Assembly (NCBI GenBank): GCA_046349975.1 | Contig: JAXMBH010000005.1 | Coordinates: forward strand, 124,001-188,000 | Reading direction: 5' to 3' | Source of the DNA: JABDGM01 sp046349975 | Lineage (GTDB): Bacteria; Planctomycetota; Planctomycetia; Pirellulales; Lacipirellulaceae | Length of the DNA: 64,000 bases | In this document: one piece after another, positions 1 to 8,222 of the stretch | How positions within the stretch are numbered: position 1 is the stretch's first letter | Layout: the number at the start of each line of letters is the position of its first letter | The notes under the pieces: model-generated | Database searches by the model: none | Told to the model about the DNA's origin: nothing | The model's input: only the letters and a program-made list of their open reading frames with translations | Made by a program: the position numbers and the translations under genes

Positions 1-471
1 GGACGCATAAGAACGCTGCTCGAACTCTTTCCCGACGCGAAGTTTGTCACGATTCACCGCCATCCTTACGACGTCTTCCTCTCGCTCACACACACGCTCC
101 GCACCGCCGGGCCATGGTGGCAATTGCAGAAGCGCGACTACAACGATGGGAAGGCGATTGCCAATGAGTTAGTCGAGCAATTGCGATCTCTATTTAACAG
201 CTATTTCGCTCAGCGATCGCTGATCCCGCCGAGCAACTTATGCGAGGTCGCCTTTGCGGATCTTGAACGCGATCCCGTCGGTCAACTGCGCAAAATTTAT
301 GATGCGCTACAACTGCCCACGTTCGAGACAGTCGAGCCGAGCATAAGCTCTTACATGAATGCGCTGAGCAACTACAAGAAAAACGAGTTCGGCCCGCTGT
401 CGCCGGAGCTGAAACTGCGACTCCAGCAGGAATGGTCGCAGTGTTTCGCGGAATGGGGATACGCGGTTTAG
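1..471 (+). CDS. Sulfotransferase family protein, C-terminal part (5' end outside window)
   Basis: The reading frame is open from the first base and ends with TAG at 469-471, so about 156 C-terminal residues are visible. The stretch KFVTIHRHPYDVFLSL matches the PAPS-binding segment of sulfotransferases (hydrophobic strand, then R-x-P and a Ser about seven residues on). It is followed by the helical C-terminal part with LCEVAFADLERDPVGQL, which resembles the late conserved segment of the Sulfotransfer_3 type. Such enzymes move a sulfuryl group from PAPS to a carbohydrate or small acceptor. The acceptor cannot be deduced. An internal ATG at 124 lies after the PAPS motif and is unlikely to be a start. 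The family call is good; substrate unknown. Confidence 0.75.
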   Translation, partial: GRIRTLLELFPDAKFVTIHRHPYDVFLSLTHTLRTAGPWWQLQKRDYNDGKAIANELVEQLRSLFNSYFAQRSLIPPSNLCEVAFADLERDPVGQLRKIYDALQLPTFETVEPSISSYMNALSNYKKNEFGPLSPELKLRLQQEWSQCFAEWGYAV

Positions 472-480
472 CCGCGAAAC

Positions 481-556
481 GTAGGACGGACATATCGGTC
501 CGTCATGTGTTGGCATTTGAAGCTGGCGCGCGGACGTGCAGAGTTGTCCGTCCTAC
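481..556. repeat. Inverted-repeat element, GTAGGACGGAC family, copy A
   Basis: GTAGGACGGAC at 481-491 is repeated exactly in inverted orientation at 546-556. Each end also has a small inner dyad (GACGGACATATCGGTCCGTC at 485-504). The 76-bp unit sits between the sulfotransferase stop and the next small gene. A second unit with the same ends lies at 19312-19406, so this is a dispersed palindromic element and not a chance hairpin. Confidence 0.75.
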
Positions 557-580
557 CATGCGATAGGCTATACTACTGCC

Positions 581-802
581 ATGGATGAGCTACTTGATCC
601 CGAATGGCAGGCCTGGTATGCACTCACGCCGCAGGAGCGCTGGCGCGAGACCGAAAAGCTGTGGGCATTCTACTTGAGTGTGGGAGGTTCGCTTGATCCC
701 GAACCCGATTCGCAAAGTCCTTTCGACTCTCTCTACCCACGAAGTCCGGTACCTGCTGATGGGCGGGCAGGCCTGCGTGTTATACGGCGCGGCCGAGTTT
801 AG
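581..802 (+). CDS. Small conserved-type protein overlapping a nucleotidyltransferase gene
   Basis: ATG at 581 opens a 73-residue frame beginning MDELLDPEWQAWYALTPQER, followed by RWRETEKLWAFYLSVGGSLDPEPDSQSPF. This Trp-rich start, ending in a GGSLDPEPDxQSPF block, is a pattern I associate with small proteins encoded just upstream of nucleotidyltransferase genes in many bacteria; that is recollection, not a search. It overlaps the next gene by about 110 bases in another frame. The last 25 residues, read opposite the nucleotidyltransferase start, look non-conserved. The pairing suggests a partner or antitoxin-like role, which is inference. Confidence 0.5.
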   Translation: MDELLDPEWQAWYALTPQERWRETEKLWAFYLSVGGSLDPEPDSQSPFDSLYPRSPVPADGRAGLRVIRRGRV

Positions 803-1439
803 TCGCGACTGTGATATCGCGATTCTTTGCAACGCCAAGAACCTGAGCCGGCTCGACGCTGCGCTGCGAGAATTGAAAGCCGAGCGAATCGCCGTCCCAC
901 CCTTTGAGCCAGACTATTTACAGCGCGGTCATGCTGTGCATTTTCGCTGCCAAGCGAGCGACGCGGTTGACATACGCATCGACGTCATGGCCAAGATGCG
1001 AAACGTGGCTCCGTTCGACGAATTGTGGCAACGTCGTGCGACACTTGCCGATGATGCCGGCCTGCAAATCGAGATCATGTCCGTTGGCGACCTGGTCCTC
1101 GCCAAGAAGACGCAGCGCGACAAAGACTGGCCAATGATTCGGCGCCTCATTGAGGCCGACTTCGCCGCGAAAGGCGATACGGCGAATGAGGATCAAATTA
1201 GGTTCTGGCTCCGAGAGGCGCGCACGCCCAGCTTGCTGACGCAACTGTCATCGCAACATCACGCCATCGCGATGAATCTATGCGAGTCTCGTCCTTTGCT
1301 GCAATCAGCCATCGCACGCGACCAAGACTCGTTAGAGTCGCGATTGATCGAGGAGCAAGAAGCGGAGCGGAAGGTCGACCGTGCCTACTGGCTGCCTTTG
1401 AAACAGGAGTTGGAAGAACTCCGTCACAAGAGGCTCTGA
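693..1439 (+). CDS. Nucleotidyltransferase-fold protein (AbiEii-like)
   Basis: A 248-residue cytoplasmic protein. Near the N-terminus is VRYLLMGGQACVLYGAAEFS followed by RDCDIAIL, the GG...DxD signature of the nucleotidyltransferase superfamily. A third acidic segment, VDIRIDVM, is near residue 95, and SVGDLVLAKKTQRDKDW resembles the lower half of AbiEii/MNT-type proteins. The C-terminal third is helical and charged. The start is chosen as TTG at 693 because GGGAGG at 682-687 lies at proper Shine-Dalgarno distance; an in-frame GTG at 678 has no such site. It is preceded by a small overlapping gene, as in two-gene toxin-antitoxin-like modules. The target that would be nucleotidylated is unknown. 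Confidence 0.7.
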   Translation: MIPNPIRKVLSTLSTHEVRYLLMGGQACVLYGAAEFSRDCDIAILCNAKNLSRLDAALRELKAERIAVPPFEPDYLQRGHAVHFRCQASDAVDIRIDVMAKMRNVAPFDELWQRRATLADDAGLQIEIMSVGDLVLAKKTQRDKDWPMIRRLIEADFAAKGDTANEDQIRFWLREARTPSLLTQLSSQHHAIAMNLCESRPLLQSAIARDQDSLESRLIEEQEAERKVDRAYWLPLKQELEELRHKRL

Positions 1440-1585
1440 TCGCCAAGGCGCTTATTGGACTATGGGCGATGAACGAGCGGCGCGAGGCTCCAGGCCTATC
1501 GAATTTCGCCGATCGCTCCAGTACATTAGTAGTCGACGCCGGCTAGTTTTGGGTACGTGGTTCTTCTGCAAACGGAGGGATATTC

Positions 1586-2719
1586 GTGTCAGGCGCTTAT
1601 TGTCGAGTTATTGGAAAGCTACTGCTCTTCGTCGTTTGGATCTCGGTTGGCAGCAAGGCTATTGCTGCCGAGCGCTGGACCAAAGCCCAAGCCGACAAAT
1701 GGTACAACGCCCAGCCGTGGTTGGTAGGTTGCGATTTCCTGCCGAGCAACGCCATCAACCAGTTGGAGATGTGGCAGCCGGAAACGTTTGACGCCGCGAC
1801 AATCGACCGCGAACTCGGTTGGGCGCAGTCAATTGGTTTCAACACGGTCCGTGTGTTCCTGCACGACCTGACTTGGAAAGACAATCGCGAGAAGTTCTAT
1901 GCGAACGTCGACAAGTTTTTGGAGATTGCCGACAAGCACAAAATTCGGCCCATGATCGTGCTGTTCGATGGCGTGTGGGACCCCGATCCGCAGAGTGGGC
2001 CGCAGAACCGGCCGCGCGTCGGCGTGCACAATAGCGGCTGGGTACAAAGCCCGGGCCGGGTGATTCTCGCTGATCCAGCGAAGCAGGACGCGCTCAAGCC
2101 GTATGTGTCCGACGTCATTTCGCACTACGTCAAAGACAAACGCATTCTCGCTTGGGACCTGTTCAACGAGCCGGATAACCCGAACGCCAACAGCTACGGT
2201 CCGCTGGAGCTCAAGAACAAGGACGAAGTTGCCGCGCGGTTAGTGCGGTCGTCATTCCAATGGGCGCGGGCCGTTGATCCAACGCAACCGCTGACCGTCG
2301 GCGTGTGGGCTAGCGGCAACACGTGGAACAAAATCGACTCGCTCAACCAGGTGCACCGTGCCGCAATCGAGCTCAGCGACGTAATCTCGTTTCACGAGTA
2401 CGGCAAACCGGAAGTGATGGAAAGCCGCATCCGCCAGTTGCGCTCGTACGAGCGCCCGCTCATTTGCACGGAGTATATGGCCCGGGGCAACGGCAGCACG
2501 TTTGCCGATATCCTGCCGATTCTCAAAAAAGAGCGTGTCGGCGCATACTGCTGGGGCCTCGTCGACGGCAAGTCGCAGACGAAATATCCCTGGGCGACGT
2601 GGCAGACCCCAATCATCGGCGAGCCAAAGCTGTGGCATCACGACATCTTCCACACCGACGGCAAACCCTACAGCGAAGCGGAAGTAAAGCTGATTCGCGA
2701 GTTGACGGGCGGTCGATAG
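1586..2719 (+). CDS. Secreted GH5-like glycoside hydrolase
   Basis: 377 residues starting at GTG 1586, with GGAGGG at 1574-1579 as ribosome binding site. Residues 1-28 form a signal peptide (LLLFVVWISVGSKAIAAE). The rest looks like a TIM-barrel glycosidase of clan GH-A. ILAWDLFNEPDNPN places the acid/base Glu at about residue 195, and PLICTEYMARG the nucleophile Glu at about 296, about 100 residues apart as in GH5. GLVDGKSQTKYPW follows near the end. It would cut a beta-linked glycan in the periplasm or outside the cell. The sulfatase downstream is compatible with degradation of a sulfated polysaccharide, but the two genes are separated by an inverted-repeat element and need not be co-transcribed. 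Confidence 0.8.
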   Translation: MSGAYCRVIGKLLLFVVWISVGSKAIAAERWTKAQADKWYNAQPWLVGCDFLPSNAINQLEMWQPETFDAATIDRELGWAQSIGFNTVRVFLHDLTWKDNREKFYANVDKFLEIADKHKIRPMIVLFDGVWDPDPQSGPQNRPRVGVHNSGWVQSPGRVILADPAKQDALKPYVSDVISHYVKDKRILAWDLFNEPDNPNANSYGPLELKNKDEVAARLVRSSFQWARAVDPTQPLTVGVWASGNTWNKIDSLNQVHRAAIELSDVISFHEYGKPEVMESRIRQLRSYERPLICTEYMARGNGSTFADILPILKKERVGAYCWGLVDGKSQTKYPWATWQTPIIGEPKLWHHDIFHTDGKPYSEAEVKLIRELTGGR

Positions 2720-2741
2720 TCGTCATCTGACAAAAGAACTC

Positions 2742-2863
2742 GACCACGGATAACACGGTTTTCACGGATAGACAAGCGATATCGACATCCTGCAGTTAGT
2801 GTTCAACGCTTGAGTTCGATGCGTTCGTTTTCTTATCCGTGTTCATCCTTGTTATCCGTGGTC
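2742..2863. repeat. Inverted-repeat element, ACCACGGATAACACGG family
   Basis: The left arm at 2742-2770 (GACCACGGATAACACGG and on to CACGGATA) is mirrored, with a few mismatches, by the right arm at 2833-2863 (TTATCCGTG ... GTTATCCGTGGTC). About 60 bp of unique sequence lies between. The element takes up most of the spacer between the hydrolase and the sulfatase. Repeats of this sequence type are common in planctomycete and verrucomicrobial spacers (recollection). No reading frame inside looks real. Confidence 0.7.
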
Positions 2864-2894
2864 AAAAGATTTTAGTATTCGATCCGGGCGGAGT

Positions 2895-4445
2895 ATGGGT
2901 ATTCGTATCGTTCAGCATGTCAGTCGGTTCGCCGTTGCCTTGTTCATCGCAGTTGTTCTGACGAATGGGGCAGCCGCGGCTGCTACCGAGCGTCCGAACA
3001 TCGTCCTGATTTACGCCGACGACCTCGGCTACGGCGACGTCGGCTGCTACGGTGCAACGGCCGTGAAAACGCCGAGCCTCGATCGGCTCGCCAATGAAGG
3101 CCTGCGATTCACCGATGCCCATTCCGCCGCCGCCACCTGTACGCCATCGCGCTACGCCATGCTCACAGGCGAATATGCGTGGCGAAAGAAGGGCACCGGT
3201 ATTCTGCCCGGCGACGCTACGCTGATCATCGAACCCGGCCGCCCGACGCTGCCTTCCATGCTGCGCGCTGCCGGCTATCGCACCGGCGTCGTCGGCAAGT
3301 GGCACCTCGGCTTGGGGTCAGACCGCCCCGACTGGAACGGCGAATTGAAACCAGGCCCGCTCGAAATCGGCTTCGATGAGTGCTTCATCATCCCCGCCAC
3401 CGGCGACCGTACGCCGTGCGTGTTCGTCGAGAACCATCGCGTGGCGAACCTCGACCCGAACGATCCGATCACCGTCGACTACGCGAAGAAAGTTGGCGAC
3501 GAACCGACTGGCGCCGAGCGGCCCGACTTGCTCACGATGCAACTCTCCGAAGGCCACGACAAAACAATCGTGAACGGCATCAGCCGCATCGGCTACATGA
3601 CCGGCGGAAAATCGGCCCGTTGGCGCGACGAAGACATTGCCGATACGGTCACACAGCAGGCCGTCGACTTCATTCGCAAGAATGGCAGCAACCACATACA
3701 GCCGTTCTTCCTCTACTTCGCCACGCACGACATCCACGTGCCGCGCGTGCCGCATCCGCGGTTCAAGGGCGCAACCACGATGGGCCCGCGCGGCGACGCA
3801 ATCGCCGAGTTTGACGATTCCGTCGGCAAGGTGCTAGCAACTCTTGACGAGCTGAAACTCAGCGACAACACGTTGGTCATTTTCACGAGCGACAACGGCC
3901 CCGTGCTCGACGACGGCTACCGGGACGACGCCGTCGAAAAACTTGGCGACCACAAGCCCGCCGGCCCCTTGCGCGGCGGCAAGAGCACGGCCTTCGAGGG
4001 CGGCACACGCGAGCCCTTCATCGTCCGCTGGCCGCAACACGTCCCGGCAGGGAAGACTAGCGGCGCGCTGGTTTGCCAAATTGACTTTCTGGCGTCGCTC
4101 GCCGCGCTCACCGGCGGAAGACTGCCGAACCAGGCGGGGCCGGATAGTGTCAACGTACTGCCGGCGCTGCTGGGCGAGTCGCCACAAGGCCGCGATGCGC
4201 TGGTCGAGCAGGGCCGCGTGCTGGCGATCCGCCAGGGTAATTGGAAATTGATCGAAGCCGAAGGCTCAGCTCAAGCCAAAAAGCAAAACAAGAAGGTCGC
4301 CGCAAAATCGAACATGCCGCAGCTTTACGACCTATCTACCGACCTCGGCGAAAAGACGAATCTCGCCGCTCAGCACCCGGAAAAGGTGGCGGAGTTGTCG
4401 CAATTGCTTGGCCGAATTCGCAAGTCGGGCCGATTGCCGCAGTAG
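2895..4445 (+). CDS. Secreted sulfatase (arylsulfatase family)
   Basis: 516 residues with a signal peptide (residues 1 to about 30, ending AAAAAT). PNIVLIYADDLGYGD provides the N-terminal metal-binding Asp pair. C82-T-P-S-R86 is the formylglycine-type sulfatase signature, so maturation by a formylglycine-generating enzyme is expected. VGKWHLG and the late FTSDNGP supply further conserved metal and substrate residues. FFLYFATHDIHVPR is also typical of the family. The length is normal for S1-type sulfatases. It removes sulfate esters from a glycan or aryl compound in the periplasm. The substrate cannot be read from sequence. The C-terminus holds a short Lys/Ala-rich insert (AQAKKQNKKVAAK). Confidence 0.93.
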   Translation: MGIRIVQHVSRFAVALFIAVVLTNGAAAAATERPNIVLIYADDLGYGDVGCYGATAVKTPSLDRLANEGLRFTDAHSAAATCTPSRYAMLTGEYAWRKKGTGILPGDATLIIEPGRPTLPSMLRAAGYRTGVVGKWHLGLGSDRPDWNGELKPGPLEIGFDECFIIPATGDRTPCVFVENHRVANLDPNDPITVDYAKKVGDEPTGAERPDLLTMQLSEGHDKTIVNGISRIGYMTGGKSARWRDEDIADTVTQQAVDFIRKNGSNHIQPFFLYFATHDIHVPRVPHPRFKGATTMGPRGDAIAEFDDSVGKVLATLDELKLSDNTLVIFTSDNGPVLDDGYRDDAVEKLGDHKPAGPLRGGKSTAFEGGTREPFIVRWPQHVPAGKTSGALVCQIDFLASLAALTGGRLPNQAGPDSVNVLPALLGESPQGRDALVEQGRVLAIRQGNWKLIEAEGSAQAKKQNKKVAAKSNMPQLYDLSTDLGEKTNLAAQHPEKVAELSQLLGRIRKSGRLPQ

Positions 4446-4498
4446 CCGGCAAATTTCTTGGGGCCCGTTCGCCCGGCGGCCTCTCTCCAGGCCAGCCT

Positions 4499-4523
4499 GC
4501 CGGCGGTGCGTTTCCCCGCCGGC
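4499..4523 (+). other. GC-rich hairpin in the leuC leader
   Basis: GCCGGCGG at 4499-4506 and CCGCCGGC at 4516-4523 form a perfect 8-bp stem with a 9-nt loop, 40 bases upstream of the leuC start. No T-run follows, so it is unlikely to be an intrinsic terminator. It could slow decay or modulate leuC translation. No leucine-rich leader peptide was seen. Confidence 0.4.
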
Positions 4524-4562
4524 CCCAACCAGCTAAAATTGCAGATTCAACTTCCGGAAAGA

Positions 4563-5978
4563 ATGAAAATGAGTACACAACCACGCACACTGTTCGAAAA
4601 AATCTGGGATGAGCACGTCGTTTTCGACGAGCCGGGCCGCCAGACAATCCTCTACATCGACCTGCACCTGGTGCACGAAGTTACCAGCCCGCAGGCGTTC
4701 GAGAGCCTCCGCCTTTCCGGCCGCAAGGTCCGCCGGCCCGAACGTACGCTCTCAACAGTCGATCACAATGTGCCGACGACCGACCGTAGCCTGCCGATCC
4801 TCGACCCGATCTCGAAGCAGCAGATCGACACACTGCGTAACAATTGCCACGAGTTCGGCATCACGTTGTACGACATCCACGACCCGCGGCAGGGCATCGT
4901 GCACGTCATCGGCCCCGAGCAAGGGTACACGCAGCCAGGCATGACGATCGTCTGCGGCGACAGCCACACTTCCACGCACGGCGCGTTCGGCGCGCTCGCG
5001 TTCGGCATCGGCACGAGCGAAGTCGAACACGTGCTGGCCACGCAAACGCTGCTACAGTCGAAGCCGAAGACGCTCGAACTGCGCGTCGATGGCAAGCTCG
5101 GCCCCGGCGTCACCGCGAAAGACGTCATCCTCTACCTCATCGGCCAAATCAGCACGAGCGGCGGCGTGGGGTATTGCGTCGAATACACGGGCGAAGTCGT
5201 GCGGGCGTTCTCCATGGAGAACCGCATGACGGTCTGCAACATGTCGATCGAAGGCGGCGCCCGCGCCGGGCTCATCGCGCCGGACGACATCACGTACAAC
5301 TACCTCCGCGGCCGGGCACACGCACCGCAAGGTGCAGAGTTTGACAAAGCGGTCGAGCGCTGGCGCAAGCTGCCGACCGACCTCGGCGCGAAGTACGACA
5401 AATCACTCGTGTTCGATGGCGCAAAGATCGCTCCGCAAGTCTCCTGGGGCACAAACCCCGGCCAGGTCGCCCCGGTCAACGGACGCATCCCGAAACCGGG
5501 CGAATTCGATGATCCAAATGAACAGAAGGCCGCGGCTAGCGCCCTCGAATACATGGGCCTCACTGGCGGCGAAGCGCTGAGCGACCTTAAGCTCGACCGC
5601 GTGTTCATCGGTTCCTGCACGAACGCCCGGATTGAAGACCTACGGGCTGCGGCGGCCGTCATCAACGGCCGCAAAGTGGCCGGTCACGTAAACGCAATGG
5701 TCGTCCCCGGCAGCGGCCTCGTAAAACAACAGGCTGAGAAAGAAGGCCTCGATCGCCTGTTCAAGGAAGCCGGTTTCGAATGGCGTGAAGCCGGCTGCAG
5801 CATGTGCCTCGCGATGAACCCCGATAAGCTCGAACCGGGCGAACGCTGTGCCTCGACGTCGAACCGCAACTTCGAAGGCCGCCAAGGCCGCGGCGGGCGC
5901 ACACACTTGGTGTCGCCTGCGATGGCCGCAGCGGCGGCGTGTGCCGGCCACTTTGTTGATGTCCGCGAATGGAAATAG
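4563..5978 (+). CDS. leuC: 3-isopropylmalate dehydratase, large subunit
   Basis: 471 residues, close to the usual 465-470. It isomerises 2-isopropylmalate to 3-isopropylmalate in leucine synthesis as a heterodimer with LeuD. Conserved blocks include FEKIWDEHVV at the N-terminus, DHNVPT, VCGDSHTSTHGAFGALAFGI and NMSIEGGARAG. The three cluster ligands are Cys352 (GSCTNARIEDL), Cys412 and Cys415 (CSMCLAMN), spaced as expected for the [4Fe-4S] site. ATG at 4563 and ATG at 4569 are both possible; the first has GGAAAG just upstream. A longer frame reaching back to 4458 has no family support. leuD follows 65 bases downstream. Confidence 0.97.
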   Translation: MKMSTQPRTLFEKIWDEHVVFDEPGRQTILYIDLHLVHEVTSPQAFESLRLSGRKVRRPERTLSTVDHNVPTTDRSLPILDPISKQQIDTLRNNCHEFGITLYDIHDPRQGIVHVIGPEQGYTQPGMTIVCGDSHTSTHGAFGALAFGIGTSEVEHVLATQTLLQSKPKTLELRVDGKLGPGVTAKDVILYLIGQISTSGGVGYCVEYTGEVVRAFSMENRMTVCNMSIEGGARAGLIAPDDITYNYLRGRAHAPQGAEFDKAVERWRKLPTDLGAKYDKSLVFDGAKIAPQVSWGTNPGQVAPVNGRIPKPGEFDDPNEQKAAASALEYMGLTGGEALSDLKLDRVFIGSCTNARIEDLRAAAAVINGRKVAGHVNAMVVPGSGLVKQQAEKEGLDRLFKEAGFEWREAGCSMCLAMNPDKLEPGERCASTSNRNFEGRQGRGGRTHLVSPAMAAAAACAGHFVDVREWK

Positions 5979-6043
5979 TGCGATTCTGCCAAGGACCGCG
6001 TACTCCCCTGTCTCCCGCATCCTGCCTCCCGCATCCTCCCACC

Positions 6044-6640
6044 ATGAAACCATTCATCAAACTCACCGGCAAAGTGGTCGCGATGGACCGCGCGAACGTC
6101 GACACCGATCAAATCATCCCCAAACAGTTCCTCAAGCGCATTGAGCGCACCGGCTTCGGCGAATTCCTGTTCTGGGATTGGGCTCGCGACCTCAATGGCA
6201 ACATCGTGCCCGATTTCGAGCTGAATCGCCCGGAAGCGAAGGGCTCGACCGTGCTCTTGGCCCGCCGCAACTTCGGCTGCGGTTCCAGTCGCGAGCATGC
6301 TCCGTGGGCCCTGGAAGACTGGGGCTTTCGCGTCATCATCGCGCCCAGTTTTGCCGACATCTTCTACAACAACTGCTTCAAGAACGGCATGCTGCCGATC
6401 GTGCTGAGTGAAGAACAGGTTGAAGACCTGTTCCAGCGGGCGGCCAAGTACGCGCCCTATGAACTCACTGCCGATCTTGAAACGCAAACGCTCAGCGACA
6501 ACCACGGCCTCGCGCTCAAGTTCGACGTCGAATCGTTCCGCCGCCACTGCCTGCTCAACGGCCTCGACGATATCGGCCTCACGCTCGAGCACGAAGCGAA
6601 AATCTCCGCGTACGAGCGGGCTCACGCCATCGTAGGCTAG
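6044..6640 (+). CDS. leuD: 3-isopropylmalate dehydratase, small subunit
   Basis: 198 residues, the normal size. It begins MKPFIKLTGKVVAMDRANVD, then TDQIIPKQFLKRIERTGFG. It contains the conserved NFGCGSSREHAPWAL loop that shapes the LeuCD active site, and FADIFYNNCFKNGMLP. It partners the upstream leuC. The start at 6044 gives the family N-terminus; an in-frame extension to 5969 would overlap the end of leuC and adds unrelated residues. The 65-base gap has no Shine-Dalgarno sequence and is a pyrimidine-rich tract with the repeated unit CTCCCGCATCCT. LeuD may therefore be translated by coupling or by a leader-independent route (inference). Confidence 0.96.
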   Translation: MKPFIKLTGKVVAMDRANVDTDQIIPKQFLKRIERTGFGEFLFWDWARDLNGNIVPDFELNRPEAKGSTVLLARRNFGCGSSREHAPWALEDWGFRVIIAPSFADIFYNNCFKNGMLPIVLSEEQVEDLFQRAAKYAPYELTADLETQTLSDNHGLALKFDVESFRRHCLLNGLDDIGLTLEHEAKISAYERAHAIVG

Positions 6641-6660
6641 CGGAAAAGCAATGCAGCAGA

Positions 6661-6690
6661 CCGTAGCTGAATTCGCAAGGATTCAGTGTC
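6661..6690 (+). repeat. Short dispersed hairpin repeat (CCGTAGCTGAATT family), copy 1
   Basis: CCGTAGCTGAATTCGCAAGG begins at 6661 and continues into ATTCAG, giving a CTGAAT/ATTCAG hairpin. A near-identical unit (CCGTAGCTGAATTTGCAGGC, then ATTCGG) occurs at 47646-47672, also just after a stop codon. The similarity over about 25 bases at two distant sites marks it as a small repeat family. Confidence 0.55.
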
Positions 6691-6736
6691 GTTTGGAAAG
6701 ACGCCGCCCCACCCAATTCATCGCCACCGCGGCCGG

Positions 6737-7810
6737 ATGAGCAGCATGACCAAGTCCCTCGCGTACATCGGCGCACTCGTGGTTTGTTTCGCAGCACTAC
6801 CCGGTTCAGCAATTTTCGCTGCCGACCTGCCCCAAGAACTGCTCGGCAAATTGCAGCTGCCGTGCTCGATCGCTGTTCGACCCGAATCGGGCCAGCCCGG
6901 CGAAATTTTCGTCGCCGACCGCGGGGCAGGGCGGATTCTTCGCTTGAACCCCAACCAGCCCGATCACTCCAGCACGGCGATCAGCGGATTTCCCGTGGAC
7001 GCCGCTGATCCTGCCAGCGTAAACGCCGCGGGCATTCAATCGATTTATTTCCTTGACCACATGCGGCTCACCGTCGCCGGCGGGGGCGCCGACGGCAACT
7101 TCTTTGTGCGCGCGTATGAGCTGGTGGATGCCGACACCCAGCTGCGGTTCGACGACCAACGCCAGTCGGCCGACCTGCCGGAAAAGAGCGACTCGCACAC
7201 ATCTGCCATCCGCACTTTTCACGATATCGCCCGCACGCGGCCGAATGAGCGCGTTCCCGACTCCTTGCTGCTGGCGGCCGTCAGCGAGGATGGCCCAGCC
7301 GGACTCTGGCGCGTGCCAATTCGAGCCAACACGATCGGCAATATCGAACCGCTCGATGAGAATGGCGATCTCGACCAGCTGACTGCGATTGGCGGCCTGG
7401 CGGTTTCACCTGCAGGCTACATCGCCGCGGCGATCGATCCCAAAGAAGATGATGCCAAGCGGACCGAGCTCGCGTTCCTGAATCCTGTCAGCGGTGAAAC
7501 GCTGCTCAAACTGAAGACGGATCTGCCCCGGATCGTGGCGTTGGCGTATCAGCCATCCACAGGCGACCTGTTCGCCGCCTGTGCCACGACGCGACAGGCA
7601 TCGGCCGATGGCATTTACCGCCTCGACGATGATAGCCAATCCGGCACGCGCACCTGCCGCGCCACGAAAGTCGCTGACATCAAGCGTCCCACCGCAATAG
7701 CCTTCGCTGCCGATGGCACTCTGTACATAACCGCCCTCGGCCCGCGCGACGGCAACAACACGCCATCCGGCACACTTCTGAGGGTGCCGGCGGCTACGCC
7801 GCAGCAATGA
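6737..7810 (+). CDS. Secreted beta-propeller-like protein of unknown function
   Basis: 357 residues from ATG 6737 (MSSMTKSLAYIGALVVCFAA), with a signal peptide ending near SAIFAAD. The mature part repeatedly shows short blade-like units (GEIFVADRGAGRILRLN, GLAVSPAGYIAAAID, ALAYQPSTGDLFAAC, AIAFAADGTLYITALGP), typical of NHL/SMP-30-type beta-propellers. No catalytic motif stands out. It probably acts in the periplasm as a binding or scaffolding domain. An upstream in-frame start at 6686 would add 17 residues before the signal peptide and is less likely. It follows leuCD on the same strand after about 100 bases, but no functional link is evident. Confidence 0.6.
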   Translation: MSSMTKSLAYIGALVVCFAALPGSAIFAADLPQELLGKLQLPCSIAVRPESGQPGEIFVADRGAGRILRLNPNQPDHSSTAISGFPVDAADPASVNAAGIQSIYFLDHMRLTVAGGGADGNFFVRAYELVDADTQLRFDDQRQSADLPEKSDSHTSAIRTFHDIARTRPNERVPDSLLLAAVSEDGPAGLWRVPIRANTIGNIEPLDENGDLDQLTAIGGLAVSPAGYIAAAIDPKEDDAKRTELAFLNPVSGETLLKLKTDLPRIVALAYQPSTGDLFAACATTRQASADGIYRLDDDSQSGTRTCRATKVADIKRPTAIAFAADGTLYITALGPRDGNNTPSGTLLRVPAATPQQ

Positions 7811-7872
7811 CCTAGATCGCGTCACTTCCGCCCCCCTGATTTCCGACCTCCGACCTCTGGCCCTTCCTCCGC

Positions 7873-8181
7873 ATGTCTCGCCGCGAAAAGATCGAAGCCC
7901 TGCTCGCCGACGACCCCGGCGATACATTCCTGCGCTACAGCCTGGCGATGGAGCTCGATAAAGAAGGCAACCACGACGCCAGCCTCGCCAAGTTCGCTGA
8001 GCTTACGAACGGCGCGCCGCCGTATGTGCCGGCGTTCTTCATGGCCGCCCAGCAACTCGCCCGCCTCAGCCGCCATAGCGAAGCCCGCGACGTCCTGAAG
8101 GCCGGCATCACCGCGGCGCAAAGCCAGGGCGATTATCATGCGGCGGGCGAGATGAGCGAGTTTCTGGCGTCGTTGGGATAG
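7873..8181 (+). CDS. Small TPR-type protein
   Basis: 102 residues, no signal peptide. The helical pattern matches about two and a half tetratricopeptide repeats: FLRYSLAMELDKEGNHDASLAKFAEL, then AFFMAAQQLARLSRHSEARDVLKAGI, then a capping helix. It is likely a cytoplasmic protein-protein interaction module. The start is preceded not by a purine-rich site but by a pyrimidine-rich tract with the repeated unit CCGACCT at 7845-7858. No partner can be named from the neighbours. Confidence 0.65.
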   Translation: MSRREKIEALLADDPGDTFLRYSLAMELDKEGNHDASLAKFAELTNGAPPYVPAFFMAAQQLARLSRHSEARDVLKAGITAAQSQGDYHAAGEMSEFLASLG

Positions 8182-8222
8182 GAAGACCAGCCCAACACCA
8201 TCGCCTCCGATAGCGATTGATA

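Noticed and set aside
5684..6625. 313-residue open frame antisense to leuC-leuD
   Set aside because: High GC coding DNA leaves long open frames on the opposite strand; the translated sequence has no domain, while both leu genes are complete on the plus strand.
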